DNA of 64,000 bases from Ligula intestinalis. Its lineage: Eukaryota; Platyhelminthes; Cestoda; Diphyllobothriidea; Diphyllobothriidae. The stretch lies in the NCBI GenBank assembly GCA_036362985.1, contig JAYGXS010000001.1, positions 19,636,846 to 19,700,845 of the forward strand, read 5' to 3'. Of the stretch, positions 43,401 to 53,600 are shown piece by piece (position 1 is the stretch's first letter; every line of letters begins with the position of its first letter). The notes beneath the pieces were generated by a model. That model was not told where the DNA came from. It made no database searches and saw nothing but the letters and a program-made list of their open reading frames with translations. Made by a program: the position numbers and the translations under genes.

Positions 43401-43730
43401 TATCTTTCCACTATAACGCTGCCCTTAAAGGTTATTAAGTATTCTAACTGGTTTTATTTGCTATTTTATGTCCCCACAGGGATTCTATCTACAGTACTTG
43501 CAACGGTGGTCGTCCACTATCTCAACGCTGGCGTTGGAAACGGGTGGATATTTGCTATGTGCCTTGCAGCAGGCAGCCAATTGTTTGCTGCCTTTTTCTT
43601 CATCGCATTTGCTTCAAGCCAGGAGCAGGCTTGGGCCAAAGGGGGTCCCAGCATTCGGGAAACCTCGCTACGTAGCCATGATATAGAGGCAAATCTTGAG
43701 GTGCCCGCAGTGTCCATCCCCTTAGAGTAA
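27331..43730 (+). CDS. SLC17-family transporter (vesicular glutamate transporter/sialin-like), four exons
   Basis: Joining 27331-28483, 30988-31152, 40514-40621 and 43480-43730 gives 558 codons plus TAA. The protein has the twelve-helix major facilitator layout of SLC17 anion transporters. TM1 falls at about residues 37-60 (VVIGMRSEMLG). A luminal loop of ~75 residues follows with an NNT glycosylation site (N65), longer than in vertebrate VGLUTs. The TM4 signature is LRLLQGLAEG (204-213), the TM4-5 loop YWSPQNERS (225-233), TM7 DDWTF (341-345), TM8 VPIGG, TM9-10 GFSGLAVAGYAVN, and the TM12 exit FASSQEQAWAK. Compared with VGLUT2, R88, R184 and E191 are kept (R54, R205, E212), but H128 aligns with E143 and R322 with D341. 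Substrate is therefore uncertain; a proton- or sodium-coupled organic anion carrier of vesicles, lysosomes or plasma membrane is likely. ATG 27331 is the first in-frame start. Confidence 0.85.
28484..30987 (+). other. Intron 1 of the transporter (2.5 kb)
   Basis: Runs from GTAAGAG to TATTTCTAG, phase 1. It is A+T-rich. No second gene or well-defined repeat is seen. Confidence 0.75.
30988..31152 (+). CDS. SLC17-like transporter, coding exon 2
   Basis: Completes Gly385 and encodes residues 386-439 plus the first base of Gly440: GFLADIIRLKTSIS, then TLRKIFSGIGFGLKGIF. This aligns with the TM8-TM9 loop and helix of VGLUTs (GGQIADFLR...STTxVRKxMNCGGFGMEA). The acceptor is TTTCTAG, the donor GTAAGCA. 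Confidence 0.88.
31790..32130 (-). repeat. PLE 3' tail, minus orientation
   Basis: On the minus strand TATCCTATAGATACTG (near 31935) replaces the TATAAATA block. CTAATGA follows (31882-31876), then GAAA (31858-31855) and GTCAGGC, a variant of the CTGANGA...GAAA tail core. A G+C-rich stretch ends it (CTGCGCGCGTTCGATCCC). It lies back-to-back with the plus-strand fragment at 32265. Confidence 0.6.
32265..32520 (+). pseudogene. Degenerate PLE GIY-YIG fragment, plus strand
   Basis: SGVAYVIRFHGGEK (about 32272-32313) and KTSRLRITRIATY (about 32322-32360) correspond to GVVYRIWCSCGQ and ETSRLLRTRIAEH. AACATTCAAATTTGATAAAG near 32424 matches HTFKFDEA. Stops and substitutions are numerous. Together with the minus tail at 31790-32130 it forms a head-to-head pair inside intron 2. 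Confidence 0.6.
32570..33190 (-). repeat. Dispersed A+T-rich repeat, copy 4 (inverted)
   Basis: Reverse orientation relative to copy 1. It carries AATAATAATGAATAGTATTA at 32607, TATATATTAGAAC near 32732, CGAAACCACTTTCTATATAT near 32780, TTACCGAAATAATG near 32971 and TTGATTAGATATTCCGCTA near 33163. It is more diverged than copies 1-3. As with copy 3 it begins close to the end of a PLE fragment. Confidence 0.55.
33900..34330 (+). repeat. PLE 3' fragment with tail, plus orientation
   Basis: GGCTCAATTTGGCCAAAA, GGTGGCCAGATGACCCAGGA and TGTGTGATGAAAGTTCA follow the same order as the non-coding part of the copies at 9.2-9.5 kb and 25.4-25.7 kb. The tail has TATAAATAG (34207-34215) and CCCAGTAATCA (34308-34318) with a T/C-rich end. 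The CTGANGA box is decayed. No nuclease domain remains. Confidence 0.65.
40514..40621 (+). CDS. SLC17-like transporter, coding exon 3
   Basis: Completes Gly440 and encodes residues 441-475 plus the first base of Gly476: FSGLAVAGYAVNVIELAPKF then AGLIMGFANSLSTLT. This is the most conserved SLC17 block ([27 protein letters not shown] in VGLUTs, quoted in part as [10 protein letters not shown]). The donor is GTGAGTG. The acceptor AACGAAG has only a modest pyrimidine tract. Confidence 0.88.
40622..43479 (+). other. Intron 3 of the transporter (2.9 kb)
   Basis: Phase 1, from GTGAGTG to TCCCCACAG. It holds an antisense open frame at 42089-42442, annotated separately. Otherwise it is A+T-rich with no recognised repeat. 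Confidence 0.75.
42089..42442 (-). CDS. Unrecognised antisense ORF inside intron 3
   Basis: A 117-codon frame with an ATG start (codons 42442-42440) and a TAG stop on the strand opposite to the transporter. The product begins MALKVNLTLQNTTAIEGG, has a low-complexity-free, mildly basic C-terminus (YLQRIVSRKRLL), and shows no signal peptide, membrane segment or motif I know. Its local G+C is higher than in the surrounding intron, and an open frame of this length is uncommon in such DNA. It may be a fragment of an inserted element, an exon of an antisense gene, or chance. I assign no function. Confidence 0.25.
   Translation of the reverse strand: MALKVNLTLQNTTAIEGGNMGNEAAKIDRLILQSDRISKYSVYLDADVPISGQYCEGHQLTVLRDFITSSSEAFGQQTTVVAPRALKRLICFWQHGFKYVHPIPAYLQRIVSRKRLL
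43480..43730 (+). CDS. SLC17-like transporter, coding exon 4 and stop
   Basis: Completes Gly476 and encodes residues 477-558 and TAA (43728-43730): TM11 (ILSTVLATVVVHYL), TM12 (FAMCLAAGSQLFAAFFFIAF), the family's TM12-exit motif ASSQEQAWAK, and a short acidic cytoplasmic tail. The tail is much shorter than in vertebrate VGLUTs and lacks their proline-rich region. The acceptor is TTTATGTCCCCACAG. Confidence 0.88.
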
Positions 43731-45534
43731 TTTTATCGCATTAGAAAACAAGGGATGGCCTCAAAGTGAATTATATGTAATTAACATGGATGGACCATCG
43801 GCGGATATGCGGACTCCGAGAAATTCTGTGCCTGTGGATATTCCTGAATAAGAGCTTATTTGAAATTATTCTTTGCATTTTACATAAGATGCTTGTGTAT
43901 AAATTCCTTTGAATTGTTTTGCTACACTTTTATATTTAAATTAAAACTTTTGAATTCTGTATACAATGTTCTCAATGCTGACATTTCATAAAAAACGTGA
44001 TCAATATTAGGATCAAATAAAAAACAAGCATAAATAACAATATGTATTACTGTAGATAAAACAAAAAGCAATCTTAATCTGAACAAATTATACTTTGTTT
44101 ATTCAAGCCTGAGAGCTGTTTGCAATTATAGCCTAAAAAGATGTAAACACCAATTAATTCCTAACAACTTTGCAATGTGGCCATTAATTTTCTTGTTCAA
44201 CGTAACTTTATTAACGTCATATCTCGACTTTTATGATGAACTGAGTTTTTGGCATATTAGCATAAACTATGTGATCTTTGGCTGTTACCATGCTCTGCCC
44301 TAGCAGCCGGAAATGCACGCAAAAGCGAGGCTGCGAGTTTTGCACAACTACTTTTGGGTACCTTTTCTACGGTCGCTTATTCTAGGCAAAAATTTCTGGC
44401 CACTTCTCTCACCAAAAATGATACAATTCAAAACTGAAAGATGTAGACGAGAGTCTAGGGATTTTGCAATGCCAAAAGCTGCAGGGGATAGAGCACCATG
44501 ATTTATAAAATATAAATAAGATTTTCTGCTGAGGAAAATGCAAAAGTAAGTATACACTGTGGCACTATGCATGATATTTTTACAGCAGGCACACCTCATC
44601 GTACATTATTGCTAGAAATCTTAATAAATTCAAATTTAACTTAAAGTAGTCGACCCCAAAAATTCCCACCTACCTAACTTCTTCACGGATGCTTAACAAT
44701 TGCTAGAGATTCATCAGACGGTCATGACGAAATTGGACTTGATACTTAGCATACTCCTAGTCACGTTTGTTTAATCAAATAAATAGATTCAAATAAGGAA
44801 GTCAGCTCTTTTGTTTAATAATTTGAGGGTAATTTACACACATTTTGGCAAAATCGAAAGTAGCATGAAAGTAAAATAATTTCTACGCTTTTAAGTATGA
44901 TAAAAGCAAACCTTTTTATAGAAATAAGGCTATGGGAGAGCTCCGAAAAAGTAAGAAAAGTCTAAAATATGTCCATTCCAGAAACGGAAAATCTAGTCCT
45001 AAGTGAATGAAAAACAGGTGACATCACATTTACGAAATTGCCCTCATTTTAGAAGCGAGGAACACTTTCCGTCTCCAATATTTAATGCAGTTAAAAAGTT
45101 TTAAGTGCATTTTTTCAACCACGTCAACCACTTGGGAAGATAAAAAAATGCACATATACTAAGGTGAAACTGAAGATAAAAGTCGATCTTGTTTGGCTTT
45201 ACCCATTGAGCAGTATATTTTTTGTAAAAAATGGTTTAAGCTTATGCATGATTTAGTAATGGAACAGACGGAGGCTAAGCGAATTTAGATAAATCTTCCT
45301 TTATCTTCGGCTACAGTTTTTTGCAGTCTCGATGTTAAAACGAAGCCCAAAATAATCAACTATTGCCAAACATATTTAAATATAAAAATAAGTGAGCTTC
45401 TTTCAGTTACGGTCAACTGGTGTTAAATATTTTAAATTTACTTTGTGGAACTTTTAAAAAGTCTCCATTTTAACTTCAACACATTCTTTGAAAAATGTAA
45501 CATACACAGATTTTTGTTAATTAAATAGCTGAAA
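43731..45534 (+). other. 3' UTR and downstream intergenic DNA
   Basis: The 3' UTR probably ends shortly after one of the poly(A) signals: ATTAAA near 43940 or AATAAA at 44016-44021. Beyond about 44040 nothing is recognised. A minus-strand CTGATGA near 44712 lacks a partner GAAA and hairpin. Confidence 0.45.
44016..44021 (+). terminator. Candidate poly(A) signal of the transporter
   Basis: Canonical AATAAA about 290 bases after the stop codon. An alternative ATTAAA lies closer, near 43940. No downstream GT-rich element was examined in detail. Confidence 0.45.
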
Positions 45535-46090
45535 CAAGTTCTCCTTAAAAAGGTTACCTAGTAAAATGTTTTCAGTAATCTTAGGGATATTAATATCAGA
45601 CTTCTGTTGCAAACCTTCGAACTCGAAATTTAGCTTTGCTGTTCATTAGAAGTTCTAAATATGGCCCTCATGACAATCTTCGTAAGAACATATGTCCACA
45701 AAAATATGGTTTTAATAAAAAGCGTGTTGGAAGATTTTCAATAAAAATTTCAAACGGAATCTGGGTTTATGAACCAAAGTTTTAAAAACACTGAAAACGC
45801 CCGAAAATAAACGGCAGTTAAATTGACGATCTTGAATTAATTATAATTGAATACCGGAAATATTTATAAATTGTTGACTGAAGAACAGTTCTTTTGACAT
45901 ACAGATAGCAGTACAGTTATCCGTTCAACTTACGATACGATATCAATAAATACTTTAAGTTTAACTAATTTTGACAATTTTGAAGAAAAATATTTTTCCG
46001 ACCAAACACTTCTTACTTTTAAATTTCTTTAAAGTATCAAATTTACAAAAGTTTACCATTATTTGTTCTGAATTTTCGTAACTGCATCCA
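45535..46090 (+). repeat. Dispersed A+T-rich repeat, divergent copy 5
   Basis: AAAAGGTTACCTAGTAAAAT near 45548 and ATCTTAGGGATATTAATATC near 45578 resemble GAGGTTACTTTTTATGG and AAATCTTAGGAATATTAG of copy 1. Further on, ATCAATAAATACTTTAAG near 45942 matches the TCAATAAATACTTATTCAG block. Similarity is weaker than among copies 1-3. Confidence 0.45.
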
Positions 46091-49000
46091 TGTAAGTATG
46101 CGGGTGACTATTCATTGCTCGGAAACTTCAGCATTTTGCATGACTTCCCCACCATACTGTTTAATTTGAGGCTTTTCTCAAAAAAAATGCTTTTACATTC
46201 AAAAAGCTTTCGGTATGGTGCCAACTGACGGACCAATGCCCTCATATTTTTATTTTCTATAAATGGAAAAGAAGTTGCGATATCAAAAGCCGTGGTATAC
46301 TTTACACCGTAGGAGAAACCCGAATTTGAGCATGCAGAGAATGTTAGCCCCTAATGACACGAGGCTAAATATTTGCACATATATTTGCAATTTTAACATT
46401 GTGTCCAATAATGAACACTATTATTTGGTCCTATTTAAATAGACGTTGCAACGTGAAAGTTTTATATGCCCTATGTTTTGTTTGCAATAAAATTTTCGTC
46501 TTGAATCCCGGGCGATCAAAAGGGGCCAATTATTTATGAATGCGACAAAGAACCCATATCTGTAAAGCTTGCAGCGAAAACATCAAAATACCTTATAAAT
46601 AAGATAGCAATCCCACAAAAGCATTTTTAAATCACTAGAAAGACGGTTTAAATTCCCAAGATTTGAAAGATATCCTGTGATTTATGCAATAGAACAGAAC
46701 ACTAGAGTAGTAAGCTAAAGTTTTAGTTAACACAAAGACCAAAAAAATCGCCTTTCAGTTGCCGATTGTGCAACTGAGAGACTTTTGGATGATGCAATGA
46801 TCTGTAAGAATACCGACAAAGGACGACTGGCTTTGGGTGTCATTTCTGGCTAATAAGCCTTTTCAAGCAAATCGCATACAATATCCAAGTTAAATGACTT
46901 GGAGGTTGGTGGTTAAATATTTAAACTAAAAATTCTGGCTTAGCCTGGTGGCCGTTATTCGCTTTTAGGGCAAAGAAATCTCACAGTATCTGACAATTCT
47001 GATAACGTTTTTTGAAAGTTTGCAAAATTTCTCCACCCTTCAAACAGCCTGGTATGCTATAAAGACAAAAACACTTTAATTAGTGTGTCATCAATGCACA
47101 AATGTCAATCACTTTTAAGCAATTTTCCTATCACGCAAAGTGCGAGGAATTGAGCGGATAAAAGTAAAATTTTATTTGTCAAAAGAATATAGATCGTCAG
47201 GAACGCGTTTGTTCTATGGAATTTCTATTAACTGTGAGTTCCATGACAGGAAAGGCAGAAGAGTAATTATTAGGCTACTTGATATGGAGTCCTTTGAAAG
47301 GGCAGACAGTAAACACAGGTTATTTCAATTACCTTCCTTGACATAAACTGTGATTTAACGTCCAAATTATGTAAAATTCAAAGGATTGCGTATAAGCTCA
47401 TCAGTGAACAGGCTAAAAGGCTTCTAGGCTAAGAAGAGTGAAAAGAACTCAGTCATCTCCGTGTAGTAACTGGCTTGGTAAATCTTTCGAAACTAATAAT
47501 TAATTTCAAACTTCCGACTAAGCACACTACTGTCCTACGTCAAAACTCTACAAAAAGCTCATTTGTTTTTTCTTCTGTATGATTATAAAATCTTAACAGT
47601 TGACTGCGGCAGTTTTCGGACGTACTCAGCTTCCAATGGTACAAAACACAAAAGTTTTCATAGTCCAGTATCATGTACAAAGGCCCTTATAGTTAGACAT
47701 TGGTCTTGAAAGGATAACCGAAATTCGAAAATGTGTGAAAAACACAGGATGGCAGTGTTAAATCCAAAGCAATCCGAATTATCTGGCAAAAGCCTGTAAA
47801 AGTTCTAAAGACACAGAAAAGTCAGTATGTGCAACCTCTTATCAAAATGCTCAAAGGTTTTAACTTTTCTAACCCGTGTAGATTATGGAACTTTATTTCA
47901 TTAAGCACGACTCCTATCAATGATGAGTCAAAGATCATGGTTGTTTATGTGAATAATATCAGCTAGTTTTCCATAATATTGAACTAAGTTAACACGCCGC
48001 TGTTAGTTTATAAAACCAAATAAGGATAATCAAATACGCACTGCAGCCCAAGTATGCGGTGTGAGCTCTTCATTAAAACAAATTTTTGACGTCGTTTTAC
48101 AAAAAGTTATCTTTATTTACTTAAAAATTGCCTTTTTATCAAAGCCTATCCGTATAACCACGTAATCCACTGGCAATTAAAATCCACTGCATAAACATAG
48201 TTTCATCCCCAGGATGTTAATCCAAAACGGTTTCTACGACATTTTCCAACCTTGCGGACAAAGAGATAAAAGACATGTTTTTCTTATTATCTAGAGAGCT
48301 TAAAGTTGCGTACAGCGTAGAAAGTCATTTTACAGAAATAAGAAAAATTGTTCCAATCTCACTAATCGAAGACGGCTTCTAAAGAACTGGATGCCAAGTA
48401 TCCAAGCTTTTGGATACACCATGTGCCGTAATAAGCCTCACTTACTGTTTCTGTAACGCTCTACAATATGAAATATTTAGCAGAAAATAATATCTTACTT
48501 GCTCTGTGTACTTCATAAAATCGTCAATTATTTTTCTTTATTATTTGTGATTAACATCCATTTTTCGCCACTACATGGAAATTTTTTGAAAGTGTGAGCT
48601 TTAAAGGTGGGTTAACGCTTTCCAGTGTACGAACCCTGCGGTTGCTTGAAAAAAAAGCTTAAAGTTCATCGTTTTCTGCTTGCATGTTTACTCAAATGAG
48701 ACGTTTGTACCGAAGCGATAAAGGTACAATTACTGTCAGAATGTACCTAACTCAACCAAGACTTCTCCTGCCGTCGAGTCAACTTCACTGCCATTTACGC
48801 AACATTAGCAAGTTCTAGATGCTTAAGTGTCCTTAATCATAACTGGGGAGTTGTAACATGTTTCCACGAAAAGATTTAGATCAATGAACTAATGACGAAA
48901 CATGCAGATGGTAATGATTTAAAGCACATTTTGTACGACAGTTCAGCCTTTCTGGTCCAGTTCCTATTAATTCATAATATTAACGATTTATTATGCAGAG

Positions 49001-49630
49001 AGCCCCATGCAATCAAGCGGAATCGGTCCATAAGGCGTCAGTAAATTACATATACTTATTTACTTTTCATTTGGTCTGACAAGAATCTTGTCAAAAAATG
49101 GTACATCTAAATAAAATTGCTACCAAAATATTTCGGCTTTCGCAAATGACACTAACATTGTGTTCAGTTGTTTTTGTTAGCTTTCGCAACCATGCATAAG
49201 CAAAAGGGTATAAATCGCAGTTGAGGGAGCAGCAGACCATGCACTTGCATGGTTGCATCTCCATATCAAAGGTTGAGTACAATACTTAAAATCCTTTTTC
49301 CGCTTTTAAATCACAAATGTTCACAAATGCACAGGAAGATAGAATGTCTTTAAAAGGTTAAACACGCTAAGCCAAATAAATTTCGACAAACTATATGAAA
49401 AACTTATTTTGCTTCTTACTATGCATTATGTGTTGCATGTTACATCGTGGGCAATTACTCAAAGGAAGGACATCACAAAGATTATAATATCCTTTGAATG
49501 CAATGCAGAGTGCTATGAAAATGCGAGCATTCCATTACCCCATGTTATGGAATACTTTTTATAATGGTCGGTCATTTTGACTCCAGCTGCCGTAATAACT
49601 CCAAACCAGGCACAAAGGAAAACTAAAAAC
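46091..49630. other. Non-coding stretch
   Basis: Apart from the short hammerhead-like segment at 46822-46867 no gene or repeat is recognised. Open frames are under 70 codons. Confidence 0.5.
46822..46867 (-). ncRNA. Second SINE hammerhead-like core (degenerate box)
   Basis: The minus strand has stem II AGGCTTATTAGCCA (46860-46847), then GAAA (46846-46843). Stem III follows as TGAC (46842-46839) pairing with GTCG (46827-46824), closed by A/U, with C at the cleavage position (46822). The CTGATGA box has decayed to CTTGAAA. Stem II differs from the 14.1-kb copy in the loop, while stem III uses different bases that still pair (one G-U). Confidence 0.45.
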
Positions 49631-49740
49631 TTTCACCAATAGTAGGCACTCATCAGGCAATTGCACAGGTCTTCGTTCGAGAGCCACTGAATGTAGTGCG
49701 GTTTGAATCCTCACGCGTTTCGTTTTCTATCATTTTTATG
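49631..49740 (-). repeat. Possible SINE fragment with CTGATGA...GAAA core
   Basis: On the minus strand a B-box-like GGATTCAAACCGC (near 49710) is followed by CTGATGA (49656-49650), a weak hairpin (TGCC...GGTG) and GAAA (49634-49631). This is the same order as in the 14.1-kb SINE. Stem II relies on G-U pairs and stem III is not convincing. Confidence 0.35.
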
Positions 49741-50016
49741 GTAGTGGGTAACTTTCTGCTTACTCTATAAACAGTTGAAGACTACAGTGGATCTTGATAA
49801 TCTTAATCTACGTTCCCAAGGATCAACAGAATTTATACTTATTTCGCATGATTAACCCAATTGACAGCGCTGGTTTTAGTTAAATCTTAAAGCAATCCTG
49901 TTCCGGTTATATTCTGCAACCTCGTGATATATTGACAAAGGACTCAGTTTATCACGGAATGCTTTCTGACAGGTAAGACACGTTCGACATTTTCAGTTAA
50001 CTTGAATCTTGGCCAG

Positions 50017-50640
50017 TGTTAGTCTATGGCGTAAGACTCAACGACGACAGAAAAGATAATACGAATGTAATGCTCCTGTGGGGTCGAGGCTGAGGGATAG
50101 CCGGTATACACTGCGTAACGTCGAATGCCGGTGGTAAGTACGGTCTAAGGCAGGTATGAACGGAACTGTCAAAGTCGTCACAACGCATACATACGATAGT
50201 AGACGGTAAGTCTGCGAAGAAGGTAAAGCATGTACTAAGAACGATTAGGGGAGAATATCTAAGGGAAAAGGGGTGTACATGAGGACAAGTTACGGCGTCT
50301 GGATAGAGAGTGTTACTGTCAAACAAGCTACATAACCGGTGGGGAGCACAGAGCACGTTGCAACTGCAGGTAGAGGGTTGGAAGCCGGAGTCGTTGGATG
50401 GGCATAGTTTCAGCCAGTTGTGGAGAGGCACGATGAGAGCCAGTTGGAAACAGGAGAGCCTGTATATAACGCCTTATAGAGCTAATTCTGGGACTGCGGG
50501 AAGGGTCGGCAGTTGGAAGGAAGGGGCACCGGTCATTTTCACTCACTCACGAGCTTCACATCGTCATCCCAGGTTCGCGCGTAAACAAGTCCCACCTCAG
50601 TCGAACAAACCCATTCAGTTTCCTGGGATCGTTACACGAA
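50017..50640 (+). repeat. Possible solo LTR or other GC-richer repeat
   Basis: The block stands out from its surroundings by higher G+C. It begins TGTTAGTC, ends near GTTACA, has TATATAA at about 50464 and AATAAA at about 50638, the order expected of an LTR. A 135-codon minus-strand frame (50024-50431) and a 133-codon plus-strand frame (50310-50711) overlap it, but neither shows a domain. No target-site duplication or second copy was found, so the LTR reading is tentative. Confidence 0.3.
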
Positions 50641-53600
50641 TAAATGTTCCGATCAGTTTTTCCATCTTACTTGGAAAATACTTTGTTTCTGATGATTTAA
50701 GGCTTTTTTAGGTTCCCTCCAAGCTACCTTAAACTAGAATAATTATTTTGTGTCAAGTAAAATATGCCATAATGAAGCTGGCTCTTGGCACATAAAACAT
50801 CCAATTCAATCACATATATATAAAGGTTTAATGCAGACGGTCCTATATCGTTTCAGAAATACAGTGAATTTAAGTTTCAGTAATTTCCCTAAGCATCCCT
50901 CGAAACTCTCCTCTGAAGTTTACATGCTGGGCGGATTCCTTTGTTGAGACATGAGTCTAATAAAGTGTTGGCTCCAAGTTCTCATGCCCCCTGGTCGAGC
51001 GTACAGTTGTCTACTAGCCAGTCCGCGAAACTATCCTTAATGTTTTTATGCGACGTCAGCTGCATTCATAATTCATAATAATCTAATCTTTGCGGTACTA
51101 AAATATACATAAAAATCAGTTTTTCGTTCGCAGTTGAGATAAACCAGCAAGGTTACTCCAGAGCAGCCGTCGAGGTGGTATACATCAGAGGAAAAAAATG
51201 CATTAAGCCAAACCACATAAAAACGGCTAACAAATAGGTGGGCAGGCCCTGAAAAAAATAGAGAACCAGTAGGCAATGTGTATCTGTGAATATAAAATTT
51301 CATTTTCTGTGCCACACCCGTTTCTCTATGCAAAACACACTTTCATATGCAGCACTCTAATAGTTTTTTTATAACCCATAAAATGCAGCAGTGTGCGCCT
51401 AAAATAGTTATGTTGAAAACGCTTGACAGCTAGCCAAGGAAGCGATTAGATCACACTCGAAGTAATAGGATTTTGGCTAAGTGTTTAGACTAATATTCGC
51501 TAAATTGTTTTTTATCGAACACAGCCAAAATAATACCGAAAAACAGCGTTTATTATGTATACGTACTGGGATGCTTTCGACAGAAGGCCTGTGCTTGAAG
51601 TGGAAAGTAAAGTCTCAAACTGCGATTTGTTGCAGGATGTGCCAACCTTGTAAGAAGAAAACATTTTCAAGAAAAGTAGCTAAAAAAATCAAAAAACAAT
51701 CGGATTGAATACAGGGCACGCAAAACACGCGTAAAAGACGAAATCTGCAAAGGTGGAAAGTGCAAAGAGATTTAAAAATAGAGGAAATTCAGCCAGAAAT
51801 CAGGATATTTGAAAAGACTAGAACTTCTTACAACACAAATCCATCTGATCGAAGGGATCTTCATTTTAAAAATTTAAAATTGCGACAAATTCGATTTAAA
51901 AGGTCTGCAAAACACAGCATTTGATGCTTAGCAAGGGTTACATATATTCTGTAAAGTAAAGTATACCGATCAGACAAATGCTTGCTGTTGAACTGGCTGT
52001 TTCTAAAACTGTGCTTAGGATTATAATACCAAATATTCTTTTTCCATGCCTCAAACACAGAGCCGAGTAGATTGCCTTTGTCTTGCTGGTTAGAGAGGTC
52101 AAGTAATTAAGCATTCCTGAGTACATTAAAAAGGTGCTGACCAAAGGCAAATAAACACAAGGATGGCACTTTCTGCTCATGGGGTGGACTATTCCTCCGC
52201 AAAGTTGCTGTTTTTTACCTGTCGGTCGCGAAAACTAGCTTTTCTTAAGGCGTCCTTAATTTTATTTCCAAAATATTGCTGTTTTGGCAATTAAAACAGG
52301 CCTTCTTTCTTTACTGCATTGGACAAAAGACTGAGAAATAAATTACCTGATAGTTGCTGTGTTGACAGTTGACTAAGCTGCAATAGTGGTCTGACTTGAA
52401 AACAATTGCTAACAATGACGTAAGGGAGTGTAATAACTGTATTTTATGATTAAAAAAAAGTTTGCTTAGCTGCTTTCCCTGAAAAGGCAGCTTGCTACGC
52501 TGCTCCCTTGATTAGTTTTCTTGATCACTACCCCTGAGCTCATCATGCTGTGGGGTGAACGGTGGACATCATGGTTTATGACGGTTGAATCTTAACTCCA
52601 AAAACATTGACTTAAACGTGTTTAAATTTGAAATGGACATTTCAAAAACAGGAAGAATCCGGAATGATGCATAAACGTGTGCTCTAGTGGTAATTAAAGC
52701 ATGTCTTCTCAAATAGGTGCCTAAGTAAAATATCATAAACGGAGCAACATTTATGACGCAGTTCATTCATGCATGGCTCGATCGACTGCTACATCGACAA
52801 CACGTGCTGATAATCTTGTTCTTGAGGAAAACGACCTCCCTATTATTTTTGTATTCAAGCTATTTCTCTATATTTTCAGGTCCCTGAAAAGGATTAGGAA
52901 CACACAATGCAGAAGTCATCTGAACACTACAAAATTGCTAGATTTGCTAATGCTCTGTTCGTTTTGTTTCCAAATTACGTATCAAAAGAGGAAACCCCGA
53001 CATAAAATAATGACACTAGGCGTTCAAACATCGAAATAGGCAACCTATGATGGACGTTTTCGCGATAATCATATTTAACATTCGTAAATTCCAGTCAAAT
53101 TTATGTGCATATCAACAAAGGCATACCTGAATGCAATTTCACTGTTTCCAGATATTCTTAAACTTACATTTTTATAATCGTAAATAGAGGGTCTCGGAAA
53201 CAAGGCATACCTTTCTGCACCTCAGATACGCGTAACAATATATAAATGATCAAGTCAGCGCTGGTAAGTTGGATTAAAGCTTGAATTTGCATACGATTAA
53301 TTTCACCACAAAACACAAAATGGAATAGGCAAGCGTAGTTCTCGACATCTGTTAACGTTGTACATTGATTTCCGCTAAAATAGTAAACTCATTTGTAAAA
53401 GTAAGATGCAGTGGTATGATATCTGTCCCCAGGCCCTTTTCACCATGGCTGGAAACTTCTACTTCACTATGCAAATTGATAAGTTAAAACTGTTGTCTGC
53501 CTGCGATATTTGATCTTTTGGAACATACAATCCATAGCGAAATCAATATTTACTACTTTCACTTATTGTCAGGATGCTAAAAATCAGTTCTGGGCCATTA

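Noticed and set aside
50310..50711. 133-codon plus-strand open frame
   Set aside because: It overlaps a longer minus-strand frame in a G+C-rich repeat-like block, and neither shows a recognisable motif; long frames are expected where G+C is high.
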